This document shows positions 9,272-17,932 of a stretch of 64,000 bases of DNA, one piece after another. The position numbers were made by a program, and so were the translations under genes. Origin of the DNA: Acidimicrobiales bacterium (GTDB lineage Bacteria > Actinomycetota > Acidimicrobiia > Acidimicrobiales > JAVJTC01); NCBI GenBank assembly GCA_040219085.1, contig JAVJTC010000021.1, positions 47,717-111,716 on the forward strand, in the 5' to 3' direction. Below the pieces are notes generated by a model. That model did not search any database, was not told where the DNA came from, and saw only the letters and a list, made by a program, of their open reading frames with translations. How positions within the stretch are numbered: the first letter of the stretch is position 1; each line of letters starts with the position of its first letter.

Positions 9272-12200
9272 ATGACGCTCGTGGATGACGACAGAGACGT
9301 ATCGGCGCTCCAACCGGTGGCGTTCGAACGGCACCTGAGAGACCTACTCGCGGGCGTACGACTCATCGGCGAAGTCGACGTCGAGGGGCCCCTCTACGAG
9401 CGGGCGCGGGAAATCGCCGAGGGCGTTGTTGCGAACGAGCTCGCCGTCGCGGGGTTCGCCCGCTCGAGTCCCGCGACTCTCGCCTACTACCTCGTCGCGA
9501 CCGCGGCACAGCACGCGGACGGCGGCGAACTGTGGCCATACGTCCCCTTCGCCACGGACGACGGCAAGCTCCAGGGCGCCACGGGCAAGGGCTTCCGTGA
9601 TGCGCTCGTCAAGTTCGGGCTGGAGACCTTCGACGATCTCGTGCGCGGCGGAGCCCGCCGGAACCTCACTCCCATTCTCACTCACGCCATGGTCAACCGG
9701 CCCGGCTGCGGCCGACTGCTCACCGAGTTGATCGACGAGATGAAGAAGGGCGCCCGCGGCGCCTCCGAGGTGCTGATCACGTGGCGGCAGACAGAGACGG
9801 GAATGGACGGGCTGAGTACACCCGTCCGACGGTTCATCGAGCGCGGCGACGAGGTCGCTCTCGACATCATCGACCGCTACATCGACTATCTGACGGCCAG
9901 GGCGAAGGGAACCAACCTCACCAGCCGGGACTTCGGCCTGCCGGGTTTCGTGGACGAAGAGTACGACGAGCTCGACAGTCATACCCGAGCGTCGACGCCC
10001 GTTCCGAAGTCGCCGGTTCCATGGGTGGAGTTCGACCCCTGGTCAGGAGAAGGACCCCAACTGGTCCTACCCGAAGCTCACCGGATCGATGAGTGGGTTG
10101 TCGCTGCGGGCGGCGAGCAGTACCGCTTCTCTGCCGGCATCCGCAACAGGTCCGTCGACATCGAACCGAACCGTGCCCTGCGGGTTGACGCGCTCCAAGG
10201 TGGAGCAGTTGACCGGCGCCAGAGTTTCTCCCTCGACTCACCCGTGCTTCTCTTCGACTACGAGACAGGCGTCCTCCTCGACCGTCAGGACGTGGTGACG
10301 ACTGACCACGTCACCGTCGTGCACACGGCCGGCATCGAGCTCCGCGTCGATGCGATGACGGGCTCGGCTGTCCCTTCGGAGGAACACCCCGAACTCTTCG
10401 GCGTCTGGAGCGCCTACCGGTCAGCGACCCTCGACCTCCGGACGGTGAGACGGATCTCCGTCTACGACACGGTTCTCCACAACGAGGTGGCGACGATCAC
10501 GGCAACCGCCGCGAGCCGGCGAATAGAGCTGTACGGATCGAGCGTCACGGGAGTCACCGACGCCAGCGGCCGACAGGTTTTCGACGAATTGCCACTCGTC
10601 TCGGCATCGACGACGACGCCCGAGCAGGTGCGTGTCCAACTGACAGTCGAGGGCACCGAGACGGTGACCACACTGGCCGACGTCACCGAGGCGGCGCCCG
10701 GCCTCTACCGGATCGCGGATGCAGCGGAGAACGTGTTCGGCAAGGTGACCATCCGGATCATCGGCCCACTCGGCACCGACCTCCGGACTGAGATCGTCGT
10801 GGTTCCGGGCCTCGAGTTGGACCGCCCGACGTCGGTCGTCGAACCGCGGGCGGCGCTTCGTGTCGGCTTGAGGGCAGACGAGTCCATTGAGTTGGTCGGC
10901 CTCTCGGACGGAACGATCGCGTTCCCGCCCGGCGATTCCAGTGCCCAGATAGTCGCAGCGCGCGGTGGAATCGACCGAGCGCTGAGCGTAAGAATTCCGC
11001 GTCTCGCCTGGTCCCTCGGGTCCGCCACAGCCACCCACGAGGGATTCCACACGACGCCGATCATCGTCGACCGAGACGACTTCGACGCGACGACCACATC
11101 GCTGTTCGTGCGCACGGGAATCTCCACCAGCACCGCGATACGTCTCACCGACTCCGGCGGAGCTCTCCTCCAGGAAAGCGACCGGACGAGGACGGGAAAA
11201 GCCCAGGGGCGCTGGCGCTTCGGACTCGAGCGCTTCAGCGACACCGCTCGCCACCATGAAGGCGACCTGACGTTCCAGGTGGACGTGGCAGGCCGGATGT
11301 TCGACGTCTGCCACATCCGCTCGATCCACCGGGTGCTGTCCGTGGCGGCCGATGTCGTGTCGGAGGCCGGCGCCAGTGTCCTCTCCGTGCTCATCGAGGA
11401 GCCCTTCCCGGCGGACCACACGATCCGACTTTGGTCTCTCGATCGCCCGTGGGAACCACCGACGGAATTCGCCGGCGAGACGTCCAGCGAAGGCGAGCTC
11501 AGGCTCGAAATGGACGAGACCCCTGTCTCGGGGCGCTACGTGGTCGAGGTCGCGACGGACGGCCGGGATCGGAGGCTGCCATCGCACGGTGACCCGGCCA
11601 CGACGCAGATCCAGATCGATGGCGCGGATCCGGAGCCCTGTCCGATCACAGAGATCGTCGGAGGCACAAAGGCGATCGGCCGCCTTTCAGATGACGACGT
11701 GACTCCTCACGCTCCGGCACTGTTCGCCGTGATCGAAGCGGCGGTACGTCGGCTCGAGCCGGAGACCGTCTCGAGAGCCGAGAAGGCGGTGGAGGCGCTC
11801 TTCCTACCTGACGACCTCTTCGCACGCGTGGTCACCGCGGAAAGTCACGGACGAGACTTCAGCCCGACCGACCGGACGCGTCTCGGACTGCTCGCCATCA
11901 CATCCGCCGTCGACATCCCTGCCATCGACCTGGGGCAGAGAGAACTCGAAGACCTCTGGGAGACGAACCGGCTGCTCGCTGCCGCCATCGACAGACCACG
12001 CGACTCCTCTGCGCAGGACCGCTGGACAGCTCAGACCGGTTGGAGGCCGTCGCCGACAAGCCCGAGCCTGTTTGCACGTGACGACCCGGAACTCGTCAAC
12101 CTCACGCTCGCCCAGCTTCGGGACGAACTCGCCCTCGAACCGACTCCGCCACCGCGACTCCTCGAACCCGACTTCTTCCACACCGCCCAGCTCGACTGGC

Positions 12201-12547
12201 TGATGAGAACCGTGGCCGATCGACAGCCGGTGGAACTCTGGGTCCGGCGGTATGGCGACCTGGCCGGATCGAAGACATGCGAGAGGTTCAACGTCCCCCA
12301 GTTCGCGGTCGAAGCGCTGAAGTCGGGGCGCAGCCTCTGCGGCCCCCTGACCGGCAACGTCGCGCACGCCGCTTCCGCCGCGGCGCTCCACCTCGTCGCG
12401 TTCGGCGGCGACGAGGCCCGCGGACGCCTGGCACTCTGGGAACTCGCAGAACTCGCGCCGCTCCTCGTCCAAAGGCAGGTCATCATCGCCCTCCTCCTGC
12501 ACCTCGTCGCCACCGGTCAGCTCGATCTGCGGCCGACTGACTCATGA
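9272..12547 (+). CDS. DruH-like protein of a Druantia type III system
   Basis: 1091 residues from ATG 9272 (MTLVDDDRDVSALQPVAF), preceded by AAGGCGG; an in-frame ATG at 9194 would add 26 low-complexity residues. No nuclease or ATPase motif is visible. The N-terminal 230 residues are helical, the middle (about 250-800) looks like a series of beta-rich domains, and the C-terminal 250 residues are helical again and contain FNVPQFAVEALKSG and a Leu-rich end. Druantia type III consists of a large unannotated DruH plus the helicase DruE; this gene's size, orientation and ATGA overlap with a DruE-like gene fit that pair. The name rests mainly on context, since I cannot align it. Alternative: an unrelated partner of a DUF1998 helicase. 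Confidence 0.62.
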   Translation: MTLVDDDRDVSALQPVAFERHLRDLLAGVRLIGEVDVEGPLYERAREIAEGVVANELAVAGFARSSPATLAYYLVATAAQHADGGELWPYVPFATDDGKLQGATGKGFRDALVKFGLETFDDLVRGGARRNLTPILTHAMVNRPGCGRLLTELIDEMKKGARGASEVLITWRQTETGMDGLSTPVRRFIERGDEVALDIIDRYIDYLTARAKGTNLTSRDFGLPGFVDEEYDELDSHTRASTPVPKSPVPWVEFDPWSGEGPQLVLPEAHRIDEWVVAAGGEQYRFSAGIRNRSVDIEPNRALRVDALQGGAVDRRQSFSLDSPVLLFDYETGVLLDRQDVVTTDHVTVVHTAGIELRVDAMTGSAVPSEEHPELFGVWSAYRSATLDLRTVRRISVYDTVLHNEVATITATAASRRIELYGSSVTGVTDASGRQVFDELPLVSASTTTPEQVRVQLTVEGTETVTTLADVTEAAPGLYRIADAAENVFGKVTIRIIGPLGTDLRTEIVVVPGLELDRPTSVVEPRAALRVGLRADESIELVGLSDGTIAFPPGDSSAQIVAARGGIDRALSVRIPRLAWSLGSATATHEGFHTTPIIVDRDDFDATTTSLFVRTGISTSTAIRLTDSGGALLQESDRTRTGKAQGRWRFGLERFSDTARHHEGDLTFQVDVAGRMFDVCHIRSIHRVLSVAADVVSEAGASVLSVLIEEPFPADHTIRLWSLDRPWEPPTEFAGETSSEGELRLEMDETPVSGRYVVEVATDGRDRRLPSHGDPATTQIQIDGADPEPCPITEIVGGTKAIGRLSDDDVTPHAPALFAVIEAAVRRLEPETVSRAEKAVEALFLPDDLFARVVTAESHGRDFSPTDRTRLGLLAITSAVDIPAIDLGQRELEDLWETNRLLAAAIDRPRDSSAQDRWTAQTGWRPSPTSPSLFARDDPELVNLTLAQLRDELALEPTPPPRLLEPDFFHTAQLDWLMRTVADRQPVELWVRRYGDLAGSKTCERFNVPQFAVEALKSGRSLCGPLTGNVAHAASAAALHLVAFGGDEARGRLALWELAELAPLLVQRQVIIALLLHLVATGQLDLRPTDS

Positions 12548-15500
12548 CCGCCACCACGGTCACCCTCGATCCGCTCGACGCGGCGAAGACGATCAGCCGG
12601 CGCTACGAGAGCTACCTGCGGGACACGTTCATGCCCCAGCGAGAGGATCTCGCTGGTGAGCTGATCGGCGCGCTGCGCAACAAGACGTTGACGAAGGGCC
12701 CCTACCTCGAGGCCTCGGCGCCATTCGAGAACGGCGCGCCGATCGCCGGCCTCGTCGCCGAGGGAGTGCTGTCCGAGCTCTTCGGCCGCTTCGGCGACGA
12801 GCTCCCCGAGGATCGGCCGCTCTACGTCCACCAGGAGCAGGCCATCCGCAAGGCCGTCGTCGACCGGCGGAACCTTGTGGTCTCGACCGGCACCGGATCG
12901 GGCAAGACCGAGACGTTCCTCGTCCCGATCATCAACGACCTGTTCCGGGAGATCGAGGAGGGAACGGTCGAGCGTCCGGGCGTGAGGGCCCTGCTGCTCT
13001 ATCCGATGAACGCCCTCGTCAACGATCAGGTCAAGCGCCTCCGTCGCCTCCTGTCCCCGGCACCGGAGATCCGCTTCGGCCGGTACGTAGGGGAAACTCA
13101 GGAGAAGGCGTCGAAAGCGGAGGAGGACTTTCGGGCCCGCTACCCGAACGAGCCCCGCATCGAAAACGAGATGATCTCCCGCGAAGAGATGCGGGACCGG
13201 CCCCCACACATCCTCATCACCAACTACGCGATGCTCGAGTACCTGCTGCTCCGCCCCCAGGACAGCCCCTTCTTCGATGGGCCCGGTGCCGAGCTGTGGC
13301 GGGCGCTCGTCCTCGACGAGGCACACGTCTACAGCGGGGCGCAGGGAGCGGAGGTCGGCATGCTCCTGCGCCGCCTGCGCGACCGGGTACTGAGGAGCGA
13401 GCGTGGCCGCATCCAGTGCTTTGCCACCAGCGCCACGCTCGGCAAGGGCGAAGAGGACTACCCGGACCTCGTCCGCTTCGCCTCCACTCTCTTCGACGAG
13501 ACGTTCGATTGGGAGGCCGACGACCCGGAGCGACAGGACATCGTGGTCGCCGAGCGGAGGCCACTCGCGGTCGGCGACGGCTCGCTAACGCTCGATGTCG
13601 AGACGATCCGCGAGCTCCGGCAGAGGTTCAGGGCGGGAGCCGGAGTGGCAGAACTCGCTGCGATAGCCGGCGACGGGACGGCTCCACAGCCCACCGACTC
13701 TCCGCAGGTCTTCCTGGCGACGTTGCTTCGGAACGAGACCCACGTCCTGGCCGTTCAGAGGATCCTCGAGGACGATGGGGGCGTCGAGCTCGATGACGTG
13801 GCCAGACGAGTCTTCCCGGACTACGGGGATGCCTCGGAGGCCCTCGTCGACCTCATCGACCTCGCCATCGCCGCCCGACACGACAGCGCCGACGCTCCCC
13901 TCATCCCCGCCCGCTACCACTTCTGGGTCGGATCACTCGAAGGCGGCTTCCTCTGCCTCCATCGCGGTCACCCCGAGGGACATCCCCGTCTTCTCCTTGC
14001 CCGCCACGACTCGTGCCCAGCCTGCGAGAAGGCGGGACTGAGTTCTGCGATGGCCGAGCTCGGCGTCTGCCGACGATGCGGGATCGAGTATCTCGTCGGC
14101 TCTATTCGAGACCGAGGAAACGGAGATCGGCTGGAGCTCGTCAGTGATCGATCGACCAGTCACGACTACCTACTACTCGCAGACTCCGTCGCCGACGTCG
14201 ACGACGACTCGATCGCCGGACTCGAGGGCGACCTCGAATCCGCGACGGCAACCTACTTCGACCCCCCGACCGGGTCAGTCACGACAGAAGCCGGTGAGGG
14301 GCGCATCCGGGTGCAGCACATCGGGGTTCCTGAGAGGGGCCAACAACTGCACCGCTGCGCTGCGTGCAGCTCCTGGACCTCGAACGAGATCGTGATGCGG
14401 CTGCTGACGGGTACCGATGCACCCGTTTCGGTGGTCGCAACCGCCCTCTATCAGGCGACTCCCCCTTCGAGCGACCGTCGTCAGCAGGCGGAGATCGGTG
14501 AGGGGCGCAAACTGCTCGTCTTCGCCGACAGTCGCCAGGACGCCGCCTACTTCGCGCCGTATCTGGAGAGGACGTATGGCCGGTCGACGGCGCGCCGTCT
14601 GATCGCCGACGCGATCGAGGAAATGACAGACGATCACGGCGCGCCGCGAGTGCCGGACGTCATCGACCACGTCTATCAGGCGGCCGAGAAGGCTCTCGTC
14701 CTCGACCGCGACGACGGCCGGACGAACAACCGGCGAGTCGCCGCCGAGTGGGTCGTCCAGGAGCTCATCGCCATCGACCGGCGCCAGAGCCTCGACGGTC
14801 TGGGCCTCGCCGACATCACGGTTGCGTTCCCTCGCCGCTTCGAGAGCTCACCAACCCTCGATGCCCTGGGACTCGACCGCGACGAGGGGGCCGAGCTACT
14901 CCGAGCGCTCTTCGAGACCATCCGCCAGGCGACGGCGATCACGATGCCGAGCCAGGTGGACATCCGTGACGAGAGGTTCGCACCTCGGAACCGCCAGATC
15001 GGACTCCGGGAGCAGGGAGCCGAGTACGGCGTGATCGGCTGGGTGCCATCGGGAAGCTCGGTCAACAGTCGCACGGACCTCCTGAGGAAGATCTTCGCCG
15101 CCCGGCGCATCGACGCTGACCCGGTCGACGTGCTGCAGCGGCTGTGGCGTGACGAGCTCACGACGCCCACTGGCCTGTGGTCCAACGTCCTGCTCAGCGA
15201 GAACGATTCGAAGACCGGCACGACCTGGCGTCTCGACCACGAGCGCATCGAACTCGTGGCCCGGCGTGCGGATCACATCCCTCGCCGGTGCGGCACCTGC
15301 ATGCGCATCTGGTGGCACTCGGTGTCCGACGTCTGCCCCGGGTGGCGGTGCGACGGCACGCTCGGTCCGGAGGACGGCGCAGCGCTCGACTCGAACCACT
15401 ACGCGCAGCTCTACCGGTCGATCCAGCCAATCGGGATGGCGGTGCAGGAACACACCGCCCAGTGGGCCACTCAGAAGGCCTCCCAGATCCAGGACGACTT

Positions 15501-17571
15501 CGTAGACGGCCGCCTCAACATCCTGAGCTGCTCGACGACCTTCGAGCTCGGTGTCGACGTCGGCGAGGTCCAGGCGGTTCTTCTCCGAAACGTGCCACCG
15601 CAGGCATCGAACTACGTCCAGCGGGCCGGACGGGCCGGCCGACGCATCGACTCGGCGGCGCTCGTGGTGACCTACGCCCAGCGGCGCTCCCACGACCGCA
15701 AGCACTTCGACGACCCGACCCCAATGATCGAGGGGACGATCGATCCGCCGGTGATCATCATCGACAACGAACCGATCGTCCGGCGCCACATCCACTCCGT
15801 TGCGTTCGCCGCGTTCGAGCGCGCCGTCGTGGACTCAGGCCGGCCGGCCCACCACAACGTTGGGGAATTCTTCCTAACCGGGGACGAAGGCGCGACCCCT
15901 GCCGACATCGAGTTCGTCGAATGGCTCGGGACACAGCCGGAGGCTCTTGGGGACGCGATCGAGCGGATCACCCCGGCAACCATCGCCGACCGCATCGGTG
16001 TACGGAGCTGGGACTGGGTGGGGGCGCTCGCCGAAGAGCATGAGGACGAGCCCGCCTTCGGATGGCTGGGGCGAACCCAGCACGAAGTGCGGGAGGAGAT
16101 CGGCCACCTCGAAGAACTCATCGAGAACGCATTCGCCGAGAAGAACGAGCGCCCCATCAACGCGCTCCGGAGGCTGCACAACACGCTCACCGGCCGTCAA
16201 CTCCTCGGCTTCCTGAGCAGTCGGAACATCCTTCCCAAGTACGGATTCCCCGTCGACGTCGTCGAACTCGACCTACGGCGAACCGGCAGCAGCGTCGCGG
16301 CGAACCTCGAACTGCAGCGCGACCTGCGACTCGCCATCGGCACCTACGCACCGGGCGCTGAAGTGGTCGCCGGCAAGCACACCTGGCGTTCCATCGGTCT
16401 CAAGACGAGGCCCGGGCATGCCCTGCCGCGCTACAGCTGGCGGGAATGCAAGGAGTGTGGCGGGTTCCGATCGAGCCTCCACGAGGTGGAACCGGCGTGT
16501 CCGCACTGCGGAGGAACCGACGCGAGCGACGGCGGCCGCTACGTCCATCCGCTCTACGGATTCGTCGGCACCGAGAAGGGCGAGACCGGCGAATCCCGCC
16601 CCTTGCGCTCGTCGATGATCGACACATGGTTCGGCGCCTACGGCGCCGACGTGCCCGACTTCACCGAACTCGACGGACTCGGCCGTGCCCTCGTGCGGTA
16701 CCGGGCGAGCCGCCAGGGACGGATCGTCGCCATCAACCGCGGCCCGGGGCGCCGCCCCTTTCGGATCTGCAGCCGGTGCGGGCACGGCGACGTCGCACCC
16801 CAGGGGAAGCGGGCCAAGCCGAAGCCCCACAACGATCCACGGTTCCCCGGCCGGGAGTGTGACGGCCAACTGACCCCTGTCGGAATCGGCCACGAGTTCC
16901 TCACCGACGTCGCAGAGATCCAATTCGGCGGCATCAACAAGCGCCTCTGGTCCGCGAACGCGATGCGCAGCCTCCTGTATGCCGTGCTCGCCGGGGCCGC
17001 ACGGCGTGGCATCTCCGCTCGGGACGTCGACGGGACGCTGCACATCTACTCCCGGTCCGAACCGCCCGCCCTGATCCTTTATGACGCTGTTCCGGGTGGA
17101 GCGGGCTACGCACGGTTCCTTCTCGAGGACCTCGAAGCACTGTTCACAGAGGCGCTCGCCGTAGCCGAGTCATGTGAGTGCGCCGAGAACGAGTCCTGCT
17201 ATGGCTGCCTGCGGACGTACTCGAACCAGCTGTTCCACGACGAGCTGGCGCGTGGCGATGCAATCCTCCTCCTGCGGGAGATCCTGGGCGAGGCAGCTGA
17301 CCACGGGTCCGATGATCTAGACATGTTCAGCCCACTCGTACGCCCCCTGCTAGCTGCGGTGATCAGCTCCGGCGCCGAAATGCCAATCGCTGGTTACGAG
17401 GTCGAGGACCCCGACAGTTCAGGGTGGATGCTCGAGGCGGCATGGCCGACACCGCGGATCGCCATCACGCTAGAACGTGATGAACAGCGCGACCGCTGGC
17501 TCTCAGCCAACGGCTGGGACGTACGGCACGTCCACGATTGGACGCCGCCGAGCCTCCAGGCGGCGCTGTGA
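12544..17571 (+). CDS. druE: DruE-like DEAD/DEAH helicase with DUF1998
   Basis: 1675 residues. Walker A STGTGSGKTETF is at about 113-124, LLYPMNALVNDQ at 156, ILITNYAMLEYLLLRPQD at 220, the box VLDEAHVYSGAQGAE at 256 and SATLG at 296. The C-terminal helicase lobe shows KLLVFADSRQDAAYF near 656, STTFELGVDVGEVQAVLLRNVPP near 1000 and QRAGRAGRR near 1026. Several Cys pairs (CPACEKAG, CRRCG, CGTCMRIWW, CKECGGF, CPHCGG, CSRCGHG) suggest bound zinc, and CECAENESCYGCLRTY near 1543 is the DUF1998 cysteine cluster. This is the architecture of DruE, the shared gene of all Druantia types, and of MrfA/YprA repair helicases, which are only half as long. Start overlaps the DruH-like stop (ATGA), so the two are coupled. 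Confidence 0.85.
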   Translation: MTATTVTLDPLDAAKTISRRYESYLRDTFMPQREDLAGELIGALRNKTLTKGPYLEASAPFENGAPIAGLVAEGVLSELFGRFGDELPEDRPLYVHQEQAIRKAVVDRRNLVVSTGTGSGKTETFLVPIINDLFREIEEGTVERPGVRALLLYPMNALVNDQVKRLRRLLSPAPEIRFGRYVGETQEKASKAEEDFRARYPNEPRIENEMISREEMRDRPPHILITNYAMLEYLLLRPQDSPFFDGPGAELWRALVLDEAHVYSGAQGAEVGMLLRRLRDRVLRSERGRIQCFATSATLGKGEEDYPDLVRFASTLFDETFDWEADDPERQDIVVAERRPLAVGDGSLTLDVETIRELRQRFRAGAGVAELAAIAGDGTAPQPTDSPQVFLATLLRNETHVLAVQRILEDDGGVELDDVARRVFPDYGDASEALVDLIDLAIAARHDSADAPLIPARYHFWVGSLEGGFLCLHRGHPEGHPRLLLARHDSCPACEKAGLSSAMAELGVCRRCGIEYLVGSIRDRGNGDRLELVSDRSTSHDYLLLADSVADVDDDSIAGLEGDLESATATYFDPPTGSVTTEAGEGRIRVQHIGVPERGQQLHRCAACSSWTSNEIVMRLLTGTDAPVSVVATALYQATPPSSDRRQQAEIGEGRKLLVFADSRQDAAYFAPYLERTYGRSTARRLIADAIEEMTDDHGAPRVPDVIDHVYQAAEKALVLDRDDGRTNNRRVAAEWVVQELIAIDRRQSLDGLGLADITVAFPRRFESSPTLDALGLDRDEGAELLRALFETIRQATAITMPSQVDIRDERFAPRNRQIGLREQGAEYGVIGWVPSGSSVNSRTDLLRKIFAARRIDADPVDVLQRLWRDELTTPTGLWSNVLLSENDSKTGTTWRLDHERIELVARRADHIPRRCGTCMRIWWHSVSDVCPGWRCDGTLGPEDGAALDSNHYAQLYRSIQPIGMAVQEHTAQWATQKASQIQDDFVDGRLNILSCSTTFELGVDVGEVQAVLLRNVPPQASNYVQRAGRAGRRIDSAALVVTYAQRRSHDRKHFDDPTPMIEGTIDPPVIIIDNEPIVRRHIHSVAFAAFERAVVDSGRPAHHNVGEFFLTGDEGATPADIEFVEWLGTQPEALGDAIERITPATIADRIGVRSWDWVGALAEEHEDEPAFGWLGRTQHEVREEIGHLEELIENAFAEKNERPINALRRLHNTLTGRQLLGFLSSRNILPKYGFPVDVVELDLRRTGSSVAANLELQRDLRLAIGTYAPGAEVVAGKHTWRSIGLKTRPGHALPRYSWRECKECGGFRSSLHEVEPACPHCGGTDASDGGRYVHPLYGFVGTEKGETGESRPLRSSMIDTWFGAYGADVPDFTELDGLGRALVRYRASRQGRIVAINRGPGRRPFRICSRCGHGDVAPQGKRAKPKPHNDPRFPGRECDGQLTPVGIGHEFLTDVAEIQFGGINKRLWSANAMRSLLYAVLAGAARRGISARDVDGTLHIYSRSEPPALILYDAVPGGAGYARFLLEDLEALFTEALAVAESCECAENESCYGCLRTYSNQLFHDELARGDAILLLREILGEAADHGSDDLDMFSPLVRPLLAAVISSGAEMPIAGYEVEDPDSSGWMLEAAWPTPRIAITLERDEQRDRWLSANGWDVRHVHDWTPPSLQAAL

Positions 17572-17594
17572 GCGGGGCGAACGGGCGAAGTACC

Positions 17595-17801
17595 TCAGCA
17601 GAAGACCCGGAGGTTCGGGATCTCCACCCCGTTCCTCCTCAGGTCGGCCGCGAACTCCTTCATCGCCCGATGGTCAGATGGCGAAGACGAACCCACCACC
17701 ATGCGCCCGTTGGGGCAGCGGACCTTGATGTGGCCCGAACCGGCCCATTCGACCTCCAACCCAAAGTCCTTCAGCTTGCGCAGAACCTTCTTCGCTCTCA
17801 T
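17595..17801 (-). CDS. HicA-like small protein, no HicB partner
   Basis: 68 residues starting MRAKKVLRKLKDFGLEVEW. It has the HicA/YcfA pattern: a helix with basic residues, then a G-S/G-H strand pair (AGSGHIKVRCPNGRM) and a C-terminal helix. HicA toxins are small mRNA interferases with a dsRNA-binding fold and a catalytic His in this G(S)H segment. A good GAGAGG site lies seven bases before the ATG at 17801. A longer open frame reaches 18161 but would run into the divergent NTPase gene. No HicB antitoxin lies on either side, so it may be an orphan toxin, a DNA/RNA-binding accessory of the island, or be held by an unrelated antitoxin. Confidence 0.65.
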   Translation of the reverse strand: MRAKKVLRKLKDFGLEVEWAGSGHIKVRCPNGRMVVGSSSPSDHRAMKEFAADLRRNGVEIPNLRVFC

Positions 17802-17883
17802 TTCCGACCTCTCGGTCCACGGCAGCCGACTCGCCCGGCCGTCCTGATGAGGTCCGTTCTCCTCGCTGAGGTCGCAGCGGCCC

Positions 17884-17916
17884 ACCGTCCTGCGACTGGC
17901 AACCGTCCTGCGACTG
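17884..17916. repeat. 15-bp direct repeat in the divergent promoter
   Basis: ACCGTCCTGCGACTG occurs twice, at 17884-17898 and 17902-17916, with an 18-bp period. It lies just upstream of the NTPase start (17933) and in the gap to the divergent HicA-like gene, so it may bind a regulator on one face of the helix. Confidence 0.6.
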
Positions 17917-17932
17917 AGTTGCGGGCAGGAAC

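Noticed and set aside
10421..11587. Minus-strand frame (388 codons) opposite the DruH-like gene
   Set aside because: No ribosome site or motif, and the plus strand forms an operon with an overlap to DruE.
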